Source: Moritella sp.
Lineage (GTDB): Bacteria; Pseudomonadota; Gammaproteobacteria; Enterobacterales; Moritellaceae
Reading direction: 5' to 3'
Length of the DNA stretch: 64,000 bases
Assembly (NCBI RefSeq): GCF_013215705.1
Contig: NZ_JABSQR010000005.1
Span: 242,182-306,181, forward strand
The notes beneath the pieces were generated by a model. That model did not search any database and was not told the origin of the DNA. It was given only the letters and a program-made list of their open reading frames with translations. Positions 44,978-54,853 of this stretch are shown in pieces. Each line of letters starts with the position of its first letter. Within the stretch, counting starts at the first letter, position 1. Made by a program: the position numbers and the translations under genes.

Positions 44978-47125
44978 TTATGCGTAGGTTTCATTGAGTT
45001 TAAAGCGAGATAACATGGATTTTAGTAATTCAGCTTGTTGGGATAATTGTTCAGCAGCTGCTGCACTTTCTTGTGCTGTGCTATTGTTTTGTTTGGTAAC
45101 GCCGTCAACTTCGGTAACGCCTTGGTTAATTTCTTCAGCTCCGATGGCTTGTTCGTTACTTGCTAGTGCGATTTTCTCAACCAGTACGGTAGTTTGACTG
45201 ACACTTTCAAAAATGCTTTTTAAACTTTCAGCTGTTTCGGTGGCAATCAAGCTACCATTTTTGGTTTTCTCGACAGAACTTGCGATCAGTTTTGAGGTTT
45301 CTTCAGCAGCCGTTGTACTTCTGGCTGCTAATTGGCGGACTTCATCTGCGACCACGGCGAAACCTCGGCCTTGTTCACCAGCTCGAGCGGCTTCGATAGC
45401 GGCATTCAAGGCGAGCAAATTGGTTTGATCGGCAATGTCATCAATCGTATTGATGAAGTCAGCGATACTTTCACTGGCCTGCGATATTTCAGCCATTGCA
45501 GCAATCATTGTTTCCATTTTTTGGATACCCTGTTCTGCCGAGTTTTGGGCAAGCGTCGCTAATTCTTGTGCTTGATTTGCGCTTTGTGCATTTTCGCCGA
45601 TTTGAGTACTCAATTGGTTTAATGATGCGGAGATGTTCTCTAGACTTACTGCCTGAGCAGATGCTCCTTCAGATAACGCAGCACTCGTTTCTGAGACGTT
45701 GTAACTGCCCTGTGATATCTCAATACTGGTTAATTTGGTTTGGCCTAATACTTCATTTAAGTTCGCGGTCATTTCTTGTAATGCTAAGCCTACCGAATCT
45801 TTATCTGAGGCTAATATGACTTTGTTATTGAGTTCGCCAGCTGCGATTGTTTGTGCGAGTTCTGCTTTTTCTTTCAGGTTAGCGATCATATTTTTCATTT
45901 CCGCGAAAATACCACGGTCATTACCATCACTTTTTAATTCGATGCTTAAGTCACCTTTAGCGACTGTCTTGGCTATTTCAGCAATGTATGCTGGTTCACC
46001 ACCAAGTAAATTCATAATATGACGGGTGAGCCAGACCGCAATGACAATGCCAGAAATAATGGCGAGTATTGTGCCTAAAATAGTGGTGTTAATAACGGCA
46101 GATTCAGTTTCTTCTAACTCGACCATTCTCGCATTCATTAAGCTTGTTTCTCGTTGCTTAAAGGTTTGTATTTGTTCGCGGAATTTATCAAAATACACTT
46201 TACCTTTAGCTTCACCAACAAGGTCGGCCATATCATTCATCGTTTTTGCATCACCAATGCTACGGCGTAGGGCGATTTGTTTTTCAACGACTGTACCTAT
46301 CCAATTATCAATTGTTGACTTCGCTGAGCCTAACAACATTACTTGCGCTGGATTGTCGGATACTGTGTTTGATAATTGGCTAATTAAGCGATAAAACTGT
46401 TCTTTACCCTTGATATAAGGTGTTAAAAATGCGTCTTGCCCAGCAAGTAGAAAACCACGCATACCGGTTTCCATATCAACCGCAGCTGCCACGATTGACT
46501 GCGCCGTCGCGATGACGCGGTAAGTGTGCTCAACCCGTTGACTTAATTCTCTTAGTTCTTCAACATTGGTGCTGTTTTGTGCGTATTCTTTACGTTCTGT
46601 CATTAATTTTCGTTCGCGTTCAATGAAAGTCGTTAATTGCGCTCTAAATTTATCGAAATATTTTTTCCCTTGTGCCTGCTTAATTAAATCGGTCATATCG
46701 TCCATGTGTTTTGCGTTACCGATTTCGGTTCTTAAGGCGATGACGGGCTCAGTGACATTCTTCTGCCATTCGTCGATAGTACTCTTGATGTCTTTTATTA
46801 ATGCCACTTGCGCTGGATTATCAGAGACTGTTTCAGAAAGACTGCTGGTTAAAGTATTAAATGTTTGTTCACCGTTTTGATAGGGTGCTAAGAAGTCAGC
46901 TTTACCCGCAAGCAGGTAACCGCGCATACCGGTTTCCATATCTACGGCAGCGGCTTCAATACTTGACGCTTTAGCCAACACTTTATGCGTGTGGTCTACC
47001 CAGCCAAAGTTACTGACGAGTGATTTTACACTGAATAGTACAACCAGAGTGACGGCCAGCATTAAGGATAGAATAAGCCCATAACTTGAATATAATTTGG
47101 TAGTAAACTTCATATTTTTAAACAT
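44978..47125 (-). CDS. Methyl-accepting chemotaxis protein with two CHASE3 domains
   Basis: 715 residues. TM1 is at about 13-35. Two successive four-helix CHASE3 domains are each marked by VDMETGMRG(Y/F)LLAG and VSDNPAQV. They are followed by TM2 (about 345-367), HAMP, and the signalling hairpin with [20 protein letters not shown] and [15 protein letters not shown]. The last residues lack the NWETF-type CheR tether. It signals to CheA from an unknown periplasmic stimulus. Confidence 0.93.
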   Translation of the reverse strand: MFKNMKFTTKLYSSYGLILSLMLAVTLVVLFSVKSLVSNFGWVDHTHKVLAKASSIEAAAVDMETGMRGYLLAGKADFLAPYQNGEQTFNTLTSSLSETVSDNPAQVALIKDIKSTIDEWQKNVTEPVIALRTEIGNAKHMDDMTDLIKQAQGKKYFDKFRAQLTTFIERERKLMTERKEYAQNSTNVEELRELSQRVEHTYRVIATAQSIVAAAVDMETGMRGFLLAGQDAFLTPYIKGKEQFYRLISQLSNTVSDNPAQVMLLGSAKSTIDNWIGTVVEKQIALRRSIGDAKTMNDMADLVGEAKGKVYFDKFREQIQTFKQRETSLMNARMVELEETESAVINTTILGTILAIISGIVIAVWLTRHIMNLLGGEPAYIAEIAKTVAKGDLSIELKSDGNDRGIFAEMKNMIANLKEKAELAQTIAAGELNNKVILASDKDSVGLALQEMTANLNEVLGQTKLTSIEISQGSYNVSETSAALSEGASAQAVSLENISASLNQLSTQIGENAQSANQAQELATLAQNSAEQGIQKMETMIAAMAEISQASESIADFINTIDDIADQTNLLALNAAIEAARAGEQGRGFAVVADEVRQLAARSTTAAEETSKLIASSVEKTKNGSLIATETAESLKSIFESVSQTTVLVEKIALASNEQAIGAEEINQGVTEVDGVTKQNNSTAQESAAAAEQLSQQAELLKSMLSRFKLNETYA

Positions 47126-47480
47126 AACAGTCTCCGCTGTAACATCCAGTAATTACTCCCATCCACATGAATTGTCGATTGAAAGTTTGTATAGATATGA
47201 AGTCTAGTAACATAAGGTAAAGTTTTAATTATAATTGTGTATAAGTACTATTTTCACTGTATATCTGTGAGCAGTGGTTGAAAAATGAGATTAAATGCTA
47301 AAGTGGCTTTAGTTGTTTAATATTTTACTTAGTTATTTTGGGGGGTATTTGCTGTCTAGTTGTGATAGTTTTTTTGGAGGGCGAAATAGAAAAGGAAGCG
47401 CAGAGGCTTCCTTTTGACGAATAAGGCATGTGAGTATGGTTATTCGTGGATGTGATTTTCGGTAATACTAAACCGGATGA
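47126..47480. other. 355-bp gap between peroxiredoxin and chemoreceptor genes
   Basis: It holds the terminator of the upstream gene and the AT-rich promoter area of the chemoreceptor. No coding frame is seen. Confidence 0.5.
47390..47415 (-). terminator. Intrinsic terminator of the peroxiredoxin-glutaredoxin gene
   Basis: AAAAGGAAGC (47390-47399) and GCTTCCTTTT (47406-47415) form a perfect 10-bp stem with a 6-base loop. Confidence 0.7.
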
Positions 47481-48215
47481 TTAAGCGAAGTGCGTCTCTA
47501 ACTCTTCACTTCCACCTATGTGCTTACCACCGATAAAGATTTGTGGCACTGTACTTTGACCTGTCACTGCACGTAGGCTAACCGTGGTTGCGTCTTTACC
47601 GAGTACGACTTCTTCGTAGTTTAAACCCTGGTCGATTAAGGTTTGTTTTGCTTTAGCGCAGAACGGGCAGCCCGGTTTAGTGAACACGGTGATTGATTCT
47701 TGCACTTTATATTCTGGTGCCACGTAACCTAACATAGTGTCTGCATCAGAAACCTTGAACGGGTCGCCGGGTTCGTCAGCTTCGATGAACATTTTTGCTA
47801 CCACGCCGTTTTTAACCAGCATGCTGTAACGCCATGAACGCTTGCCAAAACCGATATCTGACTTGTCTACTAACATGCCCATACCTGCTGAGAACTCACC
47901 GTTACCGTCTGGAATGAAGGTGATGTTTTCTGCTTCTTGAGCATCTTTCCATGCGTTCATTACGAATGTATCGTTAACTGATACACATAGAATGTCATCA
48001 ACGCCGTGTGCAGCGAATACGCTAGCGAGTTCGTTGTAACGGGGTAAATGGCTTGAAGAACAAGTCGGTGTGAATGCGCCTGGCAGGCTGAATACAATCA
48101 CCGTTTTGTTAGCAAATAACTCTTCAGTAGTACGGTTAACCCATGCATCACCTTGGCGAATTGGGAATGTAACTTGTGGAACGGTTTGGCCTTCTTTCGA
48201 TACTAATGTCGTCAT
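47481..48215 (-). CDS. Peroxiredoxin-glutaredoxin hybrid (glutathione-dependent peroxidase)
   Basis: 244 residues. The Prx5-type peroxiredoxin (about 1-160) has the peroxidatic cysteine in [15 protein letters not shown] glutaredoxin domain (about 172-244) is fused to it, with the CxxC in [12 protein letters not shown], the cis-proline loop [10 protein letters not shown] and GGSEEL. Hybrids of this kind, known from Haemophilus and Vibrio, reduce hydrogen peroxide and alkyl peroxides with glutathione in the cytoplasm. OxyR-like half sites lie about 130-175 bases upstream. Confidence 0.94.
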   Translation of the reverse strand: MTTLVSKEGQTVPQVTFPIRQGDAWVNRTTEELFANKTVIVFSLPGAFTPTCSSSHLPRYNELASVFAAHGVDDILCVSVNDTFVMNAWKDAQEAENITFIPDGNGEFSAGMGMLVDKSDIGFGKRSWRYSMLVKNGVVAKMFIEADEPGDPFKVSDADTMLGYVAPEYKVQESITVFTKPGCPFCAKAKQTLIDQGLNYEEVVLGKDATTVSLRAVTGQSTVPQIFIGGKHIGGSEELETHFA

Positions 48216-48345
48216 AATATATTCCTTAATGTAGCTATTAATTAAGCTAACCTGTTTGATATAACTTGGTTGTTTATAAAAAGTATTTGGTTAAGACGTT
48301 GTGTCTGCCTCGTCTTGATGTAGCTATTATGTCTAAATACTTGCG

Positions 48346-48391
48346 ATAGGTATAATCGATTAAATCTTTACCTTCGATAGTCTGTGGCTAT
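48346..48391 (-). promoter_or_regulatory. OxyR-like ATAG/CTAT half-sites
   Basis: ATAG-N7-CGAT at 48346-48360, whose spacer fits nTnnnAn, and ATAG-N7-CTAT at 48377-48391. The two are 31 bases apart rather than the 22 of a classical oxidised-OxyR site. Suggestive only. Confidence 0.25.
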
Positions 48392-48448
48392 TAGGCCTGT
48401 CAGTTCTTGAATTTCGATTTGTTTTAGCTATGGATTGAATTTTCTAAT

Positions 48449-49807
48449 TTAAGCGACCTTCATATCGTTTGTTTTAGGCAAACGAATATAAAATTGCGTA
48501 CTTTGTCGTGCTGACTTGACCCAAATACGGCCGCCTAGCGTATTGAGTAACGCTCTGGATAGGGTTAATCCGATCCCGATATTGACGGTGGAGTTATTAT
48601 TGTGGGTAAAATTACGCTCAAACAAATGCGTACAGTCATCTGTTGGAATGGTCTTTCCGGCATTAGAAACGGAGAGCTGGATATTGTCATTGTCTTCTTC
48701 AATCGTAATAATTATCTTACTATTATCATCGGCATGGCGTACTGCATTGGATAACAGGTTAGCGATAATCCGACGTAATAAGGCACTATCAGTACTGAGT
48801 TCGGCCTGTCCTTCGATAATGATATTCACGTTTTTTTCATCGGCCAGTAACTGAAAATAGTCCGCAAGTTTAGATGCTAACTCGTATACATCGACTCGTT
48901 CATTATTGACGGCGAGTTGCTCACTTTCGGCTTTCGCCATGAGTAAAATATCGGTGACTGTTTTGGACAGAAACTCTAACTCTTCGATATTAGATTCAAG
49001 GGTATCTTTGTAATCCAGCGAGCTTCTTTCACCTTGCAACATACACTGATTTCTCACTGTCATGGATGCTAATGGGGTTCTTAATTGATGCGCCAAGTTT
49101 GCAGCATAGAATGATAATTGATCGAACGAACCTTCCAGACGTTTGAGCATCAGGTTGAAGACCTGAATCGATGACTGCATCTCTTTGGGATATTCTTGCG
49201 GATCAAGTCGAGTTGCCAGCGTGTTTATATCTATCCTGCTGGTTTCCATACTAAATTTACGTAGTGGCGATAAACCATACCAAGCAACAAAAGCCCCTAT
49301 GATGCTAAGAATACAGAACATTAATCCCATGCTCAAGATCATATTTTGTGTGGAATTATTTAGAAATACAGCATGATAAGTGACATCTCTGATCACGATT
49401 AAACGAAAGTTTTCACCCTGACGATTTCGGGTGATAGTCGCAATACCTTTAAAGTAGGTGAGCTCACTTTGCCAGTTAACGAGCTGTCCAGGGCGGCCGT
49501 CACGCAGTGCCGATGGAATAGTAAGGCCTTGATAAGATGATGGCATTAATTGGTTGGCGTTGTTAATAGCTAAAACATGGGTATCAGGATGATCGGTAAG
49601 GATGGTACTGAAATTTATATCCTGATCTTGATTAATGCCGTCAATAGCTGCAATAACCATGTCACTCTTGCTAAGAATGTATTGCTTATCCATGTCATTG
49701 AAATGTTGGCTGCTGAACCACCAAAAAAAAGCAATTGCAGCACTGACGATAAGGAAATAGCTCAGGGTAAAGTGCAAGGTTAATTTGGTGGCAATAGACC
49801 CTCTCAC
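48449..49807 (-). CDS. Heavy-metal-type sensor histidine kinase (CusS-like)
   Basis: 452 residues. TM1 is at about 14-34. A periplasmic sensing region follows, with the CusS-family VIRDVTYH before TM2 (about 160-180), and then a HAMP domain. The phospho-acceptor box is [17 protein letters not shown]1 and G2 boxes are [15 protein letters not shown] and [16 protein letters not shown]. Its ATG overlaps the response regulator stop by four bases. Copper or silver sensing is inferred from the family and the cop cluster next door. Confidence 0.9.
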   Translation of the reverse strand: MRGSIATKLTLHFTLSYFLIVSAAIAFFWWFSSQHFNDMDKQYILSKSDMVIAAIDGINQDQDINFSTILTDHPDTHVLAINNANQLMPSSYQGLTIPSALRDGRPGQLVNWQSELTYFKGIATITRNRQGENFRLIVIRDVTYHAVFLNNSTQNMILSMGLMFCILSIIGAFVAWYGLSPLRKFSMETSRIDINTLATRLDPQEYPKEMQSSIQVFNLMLKRLEGSFDQLSFYAANLAHQLRTPLASMTVRNQCMLQGERSSLDYKDTLESNIEELEFLSKTVTDILLMAKAESEQLAVNNERVDVYELASKLADYFQLLADEKNVNIIIEGQAELSTDSALLRRIIANLLSNAVRHADDNSKIIITIEEDNDNIQLSVSNAGKTIPTDDCTHLFERNFTHNNNSTVNIGIGLTLSRALLNTLGGRIWVKSARQSTQFYIRLPKTNDMKVA

Positions 49808-50478
49808 GACCTTAGCTCCAACACGTACCCCATGCCCCGCACCGTATGGATCAGAGGTGATGAGAAACCCTGATCGATTTTGTTCCGTAAGCGTTTAATC
49901 GCAACTTCAATGATATTAGTATCACTGTCAAAATTGATATCCCATACATGGCTGGCTATTTGTGATTTGGATAATACTTGCCCCTGACGAGTCAGTAAAA
50001 ATTCAAGTAAGGCGAATTCTTTAGCGGTAAGATCTATGTTGCCACCGTCTCTTTTTACTTTTCTTTTTAACCGATTAAACTCTAAATCGCCGATAGTGAG
50101 AATGGCGTTATGTGTTGAACCTTTGTCGCGTAACTGATTGTGGATCCGGGCCAATAACTCACAGAAAGAAAACGGTTTGCTCATGTAATCATCTGCGCCA
50201 AGCTCCAGACCTTGGACTCTATCTGCCACATCATCTCTGGCTGTGAGCATTATTACCGGTAAATATTTGGGTTTTAGGCGTAGGCGTTTTAGGATATCCC
50301 AGCCGCTCATCCCCGGTAACATCACATCCAATAAAACCAGGTCGTAGTCCATCTCGGTTGTTTGGTGCAAACCATCAATACCGTTATCGACAAGATCTAC
50401 GTTGAAACCACTTTCATCCAGCCCTTGTTTAAGGTATTTCCCTAACTTAACTTCATCTTCAATAATTAGAATTTTCAT
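49804..50478 (-). CDS. OmpR-family response regulator (CusR/CopR-like)
   Basis: 224 residues. Receiver domain with the phospho-aspartate in [16 protein letters not shown], conserved [20 protein letters not shown] and [15 protein letters not shown]. The C-terminal winged helix ends [12 protein letters not shown]. It pairs with the kinase in one operon. A CusR-type palindrome sits upstream of its own start and another upstream of copA, so it likely activates both. Confidence 0.93.
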   Translation of the reverse strand: MKILIIEDEVKLGKYLKQGLDESGFNVDLVDNGIDGLHQTTEMDYDLVLLDVMLPGMSGWDILKRLRLKPKYLPVIMLTARDDVADRVQGLELGADDYMSKPFSFCELLARIHNQLRDKGSTHNAILTIGDLEFNRLKRKVKRDGGNIDLTAKEFALLEFLLTRQGQVLSKSQIASHVWDINFDSDTNIIEVAIKRLRNKIDQGFSSPLIHTVRGMGYVLELRS

Positions 50479-50598
50479 TGATTTTCCACGCGTTTTATAC
50501 CGTATTGTTGGACTGGTATTGAGACTTATGACACTTGCTTAATTTATTATCTTAAACTAATGGAGATTATAGTGAGTTTATGACAGAAAACTGTCTTA

Positions 50599-50620
50599 AA
50601 GATTACAATTCTGTCATCTT
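50599..50620. promoter_or_regulatory. CusR-type box upstream of the two-component operon
   Basis: AAGATTACAA-TT-CTGTCATCTT fits the 22-base CusR palindrome AAAATGACAA-NN-TTGTCATTTT with a few mismatches, all but two in matching half-site positions. It is 121 bases upstream of the regulator and 140 bases before the DUF3316 gene. A further TGACAG-AAAA-CTGTC lies just before it (50581-50595). Confidence 0.5.
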
Positions 50621-50759
50621 TATCATTAAGTCGTATGCCAGTGTATTGAAAAGTAAGATAATTTGAAGCTGACAAGCTTGTAATATTGACGACATGCTGA
50701 TGACAGATTGGGGCACTAGTATTTGATGTGTATCTTTTAATCACATCAAGGTGAACAAT

Positions 50760-51104
50760 ATGAAAAAATTAATTCTAATGACAGCATTAACCCTTAGCCT
50801 GCAATCTTTCGCTGCCTCTGCCACACAAATATCGGGTAACACCGACATATACACAGGTGTCACTGAGAGCCGAGCCGAGGCTTACGAGACTGGGGTTAAT
50901 ATATTGCAACAACTGAAGTTACTAACGGGGAATCAGGCTTATAAAAAGCTTAATATAGTGAATACGAGTACAGTCAGAAGTTCGATTCGAATTAACGATG
51001 GACGTGTTTATGTAGATGAATTTGCGGATGCAACCGGTTCGTTAAAGTATCAAGCTAAAGTGAAGTTAAATTACAGTTATAAAGAGGCTGGTAGTAATCG
51101 ATAA
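50760..51104 (+). CDS. DUF3316 family secreted protein
   Basis: 114 residues. Signal peptide KKLILMTALTLSLQSFAASA, then a small basic mature protein (SGNTDIYTGVTESRAEAYETG ... YQAKVKLNYSYKE, in two pieces) typical of Vibrio-type DUF3316 proteins, probably periplasmic and similar to YdgH/BhsA-like folds. The role is unknown. ATG 50760 has AAGGTG upstream. It is divergent from the CusRS-like operon across a region with CusR-type boxes, so metal control is possible. Confidence 0.8.
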   Translation: MKKLILMTALTLSLQSFAASATQISGNTDIYTGVTESRAEAYETGVNILQQLKLLTGNQAYKKLNIVNTSTVRSSIRINDGRVYVDEFADATGSLKYQAKVKLNYSYKEAGSNR

Positions 51105-51175
51105 TTCTTTACAGCTCCAGATTTGATCTGGAGCTAGTCTCTAATTCAATTATTGCGTATCTTGAGATTCGTTAA

Positions 51176-51676
51176 TTACATCACCATTATTTTACCTTTC
51201 ATGCCAGCTTCTCTGTGCCCCGGTAATAAACAGGCAAAGTCAACATAGCCTGCTTGCGTGAACTGCCATATCAACCCGCCGCGCTGACCAGAACCTAAAC
51301 TCAACATATTGCTTTCTGCATGTTGCATCTCTGGCATGTCTCGCATCATTTGGGCATGCTCTCCCAATGCTTCTGCCGAACCAATGACGAGTTCGTGGGA
51401 TATTTTCCCTGCATTCTTAACAAAAAAGCGGATGGTTTCTCCGGCATTAACGTGGATCTGACTCGGGGTAAATCGCATGTTGTCATTCATGGTGATATCG
51501 ATAGTCCGAGTAATATCCGCCGCTTTACCGGGTTGCCCGGATGCTGAATTTGTCATTTTCATCATACCTGCCATGTTGTGGCCTGCATCGTGATCAGTAC
51601 TATGACCACCGCCAGCGAACGCCAAGCTAGGCAGTAGGCTTAATAGTAAAATAGGTAGTGTTTTAGTTGCTTTCAT
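51176..51676 (-). CDS. Periplasmic cupredoxin-like copper protein
   Basis: 166 residues. Signal peptide to LAFA, then a His/Met-rich lead (GGGHSTDHDAGHNMAGMMKM) and a cupredoxin fold. Copper ligands are HELVIG (first His) and the loop CLLPGHREAGM (Cys, His, Met). It probably carries or buffers copper in the periplasm for the CopAB system. It is the last gene of the cop cluster, 130 bases after copB. Confidence 0.88.
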   Translation of the reverse strand: MKATKTLPILLLSLLPSLAFAGGGHSTDHDAGHNMAGMMKMTNSASGQPGKAADITRTIDITMNDNMRFTPSQIHVNAGETIRFFVKNAGKISHELVIGSAEALGEHAQMMRDMPEMQHAESNMLSLGSGQRGGLIWQFTQAGYVDFACLLPGHREAGMKGKIMVM

Positions 51677-51806
51677 GTAGTTACTCTCTGTTGTGTATCG
51701 TTAGTAAGATTGATATCCAAGCTATATCCGCAAGTTTCTGAACTGGCATCTTGCAGTGGCTTAGGTATATATTTTATGTATTTGTGATTATTAAATTTGG
51801 CTGGCG

Positions 51807-52685
51807 TTAAAACCAAAAATGGAGCCCTGCAAGCCAGCGGGTTTCTTCTGTTGCTGCATTGTCTTCGCGGATGAAGTCGGCGGTATTACCAAATGATTTT
51901 GCCCAGTCAACGCCGACGTAAGGTGCAAATTGCCGGGTTATTTCGTAACGTAAGCGCATCCCGATGGCGAGATCAGACAGACCTTTACCACGGTTACGCT
52001 CGGAGTCATTTTTACCATAGAGGTTCATTTCCAAACGTGGTTGTAATACTAAACGCTGGGTGAGCAATAATTCGTATTCAGCTTCTAGCGATAAGTCTGT
52101 TTGTCCCTCGTCACTGACATAAGCTGTGGCATCAATTTCGAACCAGTAAGGGGCTAATCCTTGGATGCCAAAGGCTAACCAGCTCTGATCTGGACCTTCG
52201 CCAGTATCATATCTAGCCCCCAATTGGGTATTCCAAAACGTCGTGATGGCATGGTTCCATAATAATTCGGTACTCGATTCCTCTAGTTTACTATTGACAA
52301 TATCGCCTTCTAATTTGACGACTACACGATCATAATCCTGGCCATACCAAACTTGACCGTCATAGACCCATGAATCCTCATCATTGGTAAATACGCGCTC
52401 CAGACGATCGATTAACAGTCCGCCACGGCTATGCTCGTCTGCAAACCTTAATTGACGTGGACCATGGAGTACATAAGGTCCTGATTCTAAAGTGATGCCA
52501 TCTGCATAGGCATGGGGATCCCGCGCATCGGAGGGGGCTGAGCCACCTTGCATTTGCATGCTGTGATCACCCATATCTGCCATGTTATGTGACGGTTCAG
52601 CCTGGGTATTAAAGGAGAGTAGATTCAGTGTTGTTATGGCCATCAACGTGGTAACGGAATTAAGCGTACGGGGAATTGTATTCAT
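51807..52685 (-). CDS. copB: Copper resistance outer membrane protein CopB
   Basis: 292 residues. Signal peptide and a short His/Met-rich N-terminus (SHNMADMGDHSMQMQGG) precede a beta-rich domain characteristic of CopB/PcoB (FADEHSRGGLLIDRLERVF, YGQDYDRVVVKLEGD and APYVGVDWAKSFGNTADF, with the terminal aromatic GLHFWF). It is an outer-membrane partner of the CopA oxidase. Its start overlaps the copA stop by four bases. Confidence 0.93.
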   Translation of the reverse strand: MNTIPRTLNSVTTLMAITTLNLLSFNTQAEPSHNMADMGDHSMQMQGGSAPSDARDPHAYADGITLESGPYVLHGPRQLRFADEHSRGGLLIDRLERVFTNDEDSWVYDGQVWYGQDYDRVVVKLEGDIVNSKLEESSTELLWNHAITTFWNTQLGARYDTGEGPDQSWLAFGIQGLAPYWFEIDATAYVSDEGQTDLSLEAEYELLLTQRLVLQPRLEMNLYGKNDSERNRGKGLSDLAIGMRLRYEITRQFAPYVGVDWAKSFGNTADFIREDNAATEETRWLAGLHFWF

Positions 52686-54541
52686 GAAACCACCACTTCA
52701 CGGAACATGCCCGCATCCATATGGAACATAAGATGACAATGCCAAGCCCAGCGTCCGCGTGCGTCAACAGTAACCAGAAAACTGATGCGTTGTGCTGGTT
52801 GCACCGGAATGGTGTGGCGACGTACTTGGAAACTGCCATCTGGGTTTTCGACTTCGCTCCACATGCCGTGCAGATGCATAGGGTGCGTCATCATAGTATC
52901 GTTGTGTAAAATAATTCGCACTCGCTCCCCGTAGTTGAAATGAATCGGGGTCGAACTACCGAATTCGAGTCCGTCCAGAGACCAGGTATAGCGTTCCATA
53001 TTGCCGGTCAGGTGCAGTTCTATTTCACGCTCGGCAGTGCGAGGATCCATTGGTCCGCCTAAGGTTTTAAGATCGGCTAGGGTTAACACCCGTCGTCCGT
53101 TATTACGTAAACCGACACCGGGATCGTCAAGGTTGGTGCGAGGCATATCGACCCGCATATCGACGCTGGGACCGTACTCTGTTTTAGCATGCCGTACCTG
53201 CTTACTGGCTGTGGCTAACTTAGACGTCATATTAGACATGGCCGAGTGGTCCATGTTAGTCATCATACCGGGCATCGAACTATGATCCATGCCGCTCATT
53301 TTGCCCATATCGTCCATGCCAGAATGCTGCATACCGGACATAGAACTATGATCCATGCTGTTCATTTTATCCATGTTACCCATGTTACCCATTGCACCCA
53401 TACTGCCCATCATGTCGGTCATGGTCAGTGATTCGGGCTTATCCAATGCTGGTACCTCAGTGCTGAGGCCTGCTTGCGTCGTTAAGGTCCCGCGAGCATA
53501 ACCGGTTCTATCCATCGATTGAGCAAACAGGGTATAGGTATCATTGCTGGGCTCAACGAGTACATCGTAGGTTTCACCTGGCCCAAAGCGAAATTCATCC
53601 ACGGTGACGGGTTCTACATTGATGCCATCGGCCTGAACTACTGTTAATGCTAGTCCCGGGATCCGCACGTCATAAAAGCTGTTACTAGCACCATTGATAA
53701 ACCGCAATCGGACCCGCTCACCGGGTTTAAATAATCCCGTCCAGTTACCTGCAGGGGTAGTGCCGTTCATCAGGTAGGTAAGCGTTTGTGCGGAGAGATC
53801 TGCGAGATCGGAGGGACTCATGCGCATTCGATTCCACATCTTGCGTGACTGCACCGCTGTCTGCAGTCCATTTTCGGAAGCGTCTTGGAAAAAGTCGAAT
53901 ACTGTGGGTTGATTAAAATTGTAATAATCACCCTGAGTTTTTAGCTTAGCGAAAACCTGTGCGGGGTTTTCATCAGTCCAGTCTGAAAGTAGGATCACGT
54001 GCTCCCGATCCGCTTGGATACTATCTTCTGCTGCGGGCTCGATCACGATAGCACCATACATGCCGGTCATTTCTTGCATGCCAGAATGGGAGTGATACCA
54101 ATAGGTACCGCTTTGTTCTACTTTGAACTGATAAGTGAAGGTTTCACCTGGGGCAATACCAGCAAAACTGATACCTGGCACACCATCCATTTGGTAAGGT
54201 AGGATAATGCCATGCCAGTGAATGGAGGTATGCTCTTTCAAATGGTTGGTGACTCGTATTGTCACGGTATCGCCTTCACGCATGTGCAGAGTCGGAGCCG
54301 GAATGGAACCATTGATGGTGGTTGCCATGCGTATTTTCCCGGTGAAATTAACCTGTGATTCAGCGACGACCAGATCAAACTCAGTACCGCTCAGTACTGG
54401 CGCGTTGTTAGGATGGGGATTCAGGCCGCTGGCCCTCGTGGGTTGTAACAGGGGATACAGCCCCACAATAACCCCTCCGGCGGCGAGGCCCTTAAGGAGT
54501 TTACGTCGTGGTAAATTGGCTGAATGTAAAGAATGCTTCAT
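52682..54541 (-). CDS. copA: Copper resistance multicopper oxidase CopA
   Basis: 619 residues. A Tat signal (LPRRKLLKGLAAGGVIVG) is followed by three cupredoxin domains. Copper sites are HWHGI and HSHSGMQEMTG (N-terminal), HPMHLHG and HCHLMFHMDAGM (C-terminal). A Met/His-rich stretch at about residues 368-438 (MDHSSM and GM/NM repeats) binds copper in PcoA/CopA relatives. It is exported folded and oxidises Cu(I) in the periplasm. It is the first gene of the cop cluster behind a CusR-type box. Confidence 0.95.
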   Translation of the reverse strand: MKHSLHSANLPRRKLLKGLAAGGVIVGLYPLLQPTRASGLNPHPNNAPVLSGTEFDLVVAESQVNFTGKIRMATTINGSIPAPTLHMREGDTVTIRVTNHLKEHTSIHWHGIILPYQMDGVPGISFAGIAPGETFTYQFKVEQSGTYWYHSHSGMQEMTGMYGAIVIEPAAEDSIQADREHVILLSDWTDENPAQVFAKLKTQGDYYNFNQPTVFDFFQDASENGLQTAVQSRKMWNRMRMSPSDLADLSAQTLTYLMNGTTPAGNWTGLFKPGERVRLRFINGASNSFYDVRIPGLALTVVQADGINVEPVTVDEFRFGPGETYDVLVEPSNDTYTLFAQSMDRTGYARGTLTTQAGLSTEVPALDKPESLTMTDMMGSMGAMGNMGNMDKMNSMDHSSMSGMQHSGMDDMGKMSGMDHSSMPGMMTNMDHSAMSNMTSKLATASKQVRHAKTEYGPSVDMRVDMPRTNLDDPGVGLRNNGRRVLTLADLKTLGGPMDPRTAEREIELHLTGNMERYTWSLDGLEFGSSTPIHFNYGERVRIILHNDTMMTHPMHLHGMWSEVENPDGSFQVRRHTIPVQPAQRISFLVTVDARGRWAWHCHLMFHMDAGMFREVVVS

Positions 54542-54623
54542 ACTTGCTGTGCTCCTTTATTCAAAAATTCCTTGTTATTAATGGTCTATTCTACAAATAG
54601 GCTGCTTTCCAGAAGGTGACACG

Positions 54624-54645
54624 AAAATGACAAATTGGTCATTTT
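54624..54645. promoter_or_regulatory. CusR-type box upstream of copA
   Basis: AAAATGACAA-AT-TGGTCATTTT matches the CusR palindrome AAAATGACAA-NN-TTGTCATTTT with a single difference. It ends 83 bases before the copA ATG. The responsible regulator is very likely the one at 49804-50478. Confidence 0.7.
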
Positions 54646-54777
54646 TGAGATAAATTATAGATAAGATTGGTTTGTGTACTGGCTAGCTTTTAACTAACAC
54701 CTTGAAGAATAGTAGTATATGTAGGAGATGTTTGACGGCAGAAATGGGATTCGGTTTTATAAAAATAGGGCAATAAA

Positions 54778-54812
54778 AAACCGCCAGTGAATGAAATACT
54801 CACTGGCGGTTT
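54778..54812 (-). terminator. Intrinsic terminator of glmS (bidirectional form)
   Basis: AAACCGCCAGTGA (54778-54790) and TCACTGGCGGTTT (54800-54812) form a perfect 13-bp stem. T/A runs lie on both sides. The 312-base gap between glmS and copA contains this and the CusR box. Confidence 0.8.
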
Positions 54813-54853
54813 AATTCTAAGTAGCGGATAGCTAATTAACTATTAATTACTCA

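Noticed and set aside
53246..53431. His-rich plus-strand frame opposite copA
   Set aside because: It is the antisense reading of the Met-rich segment of copA.
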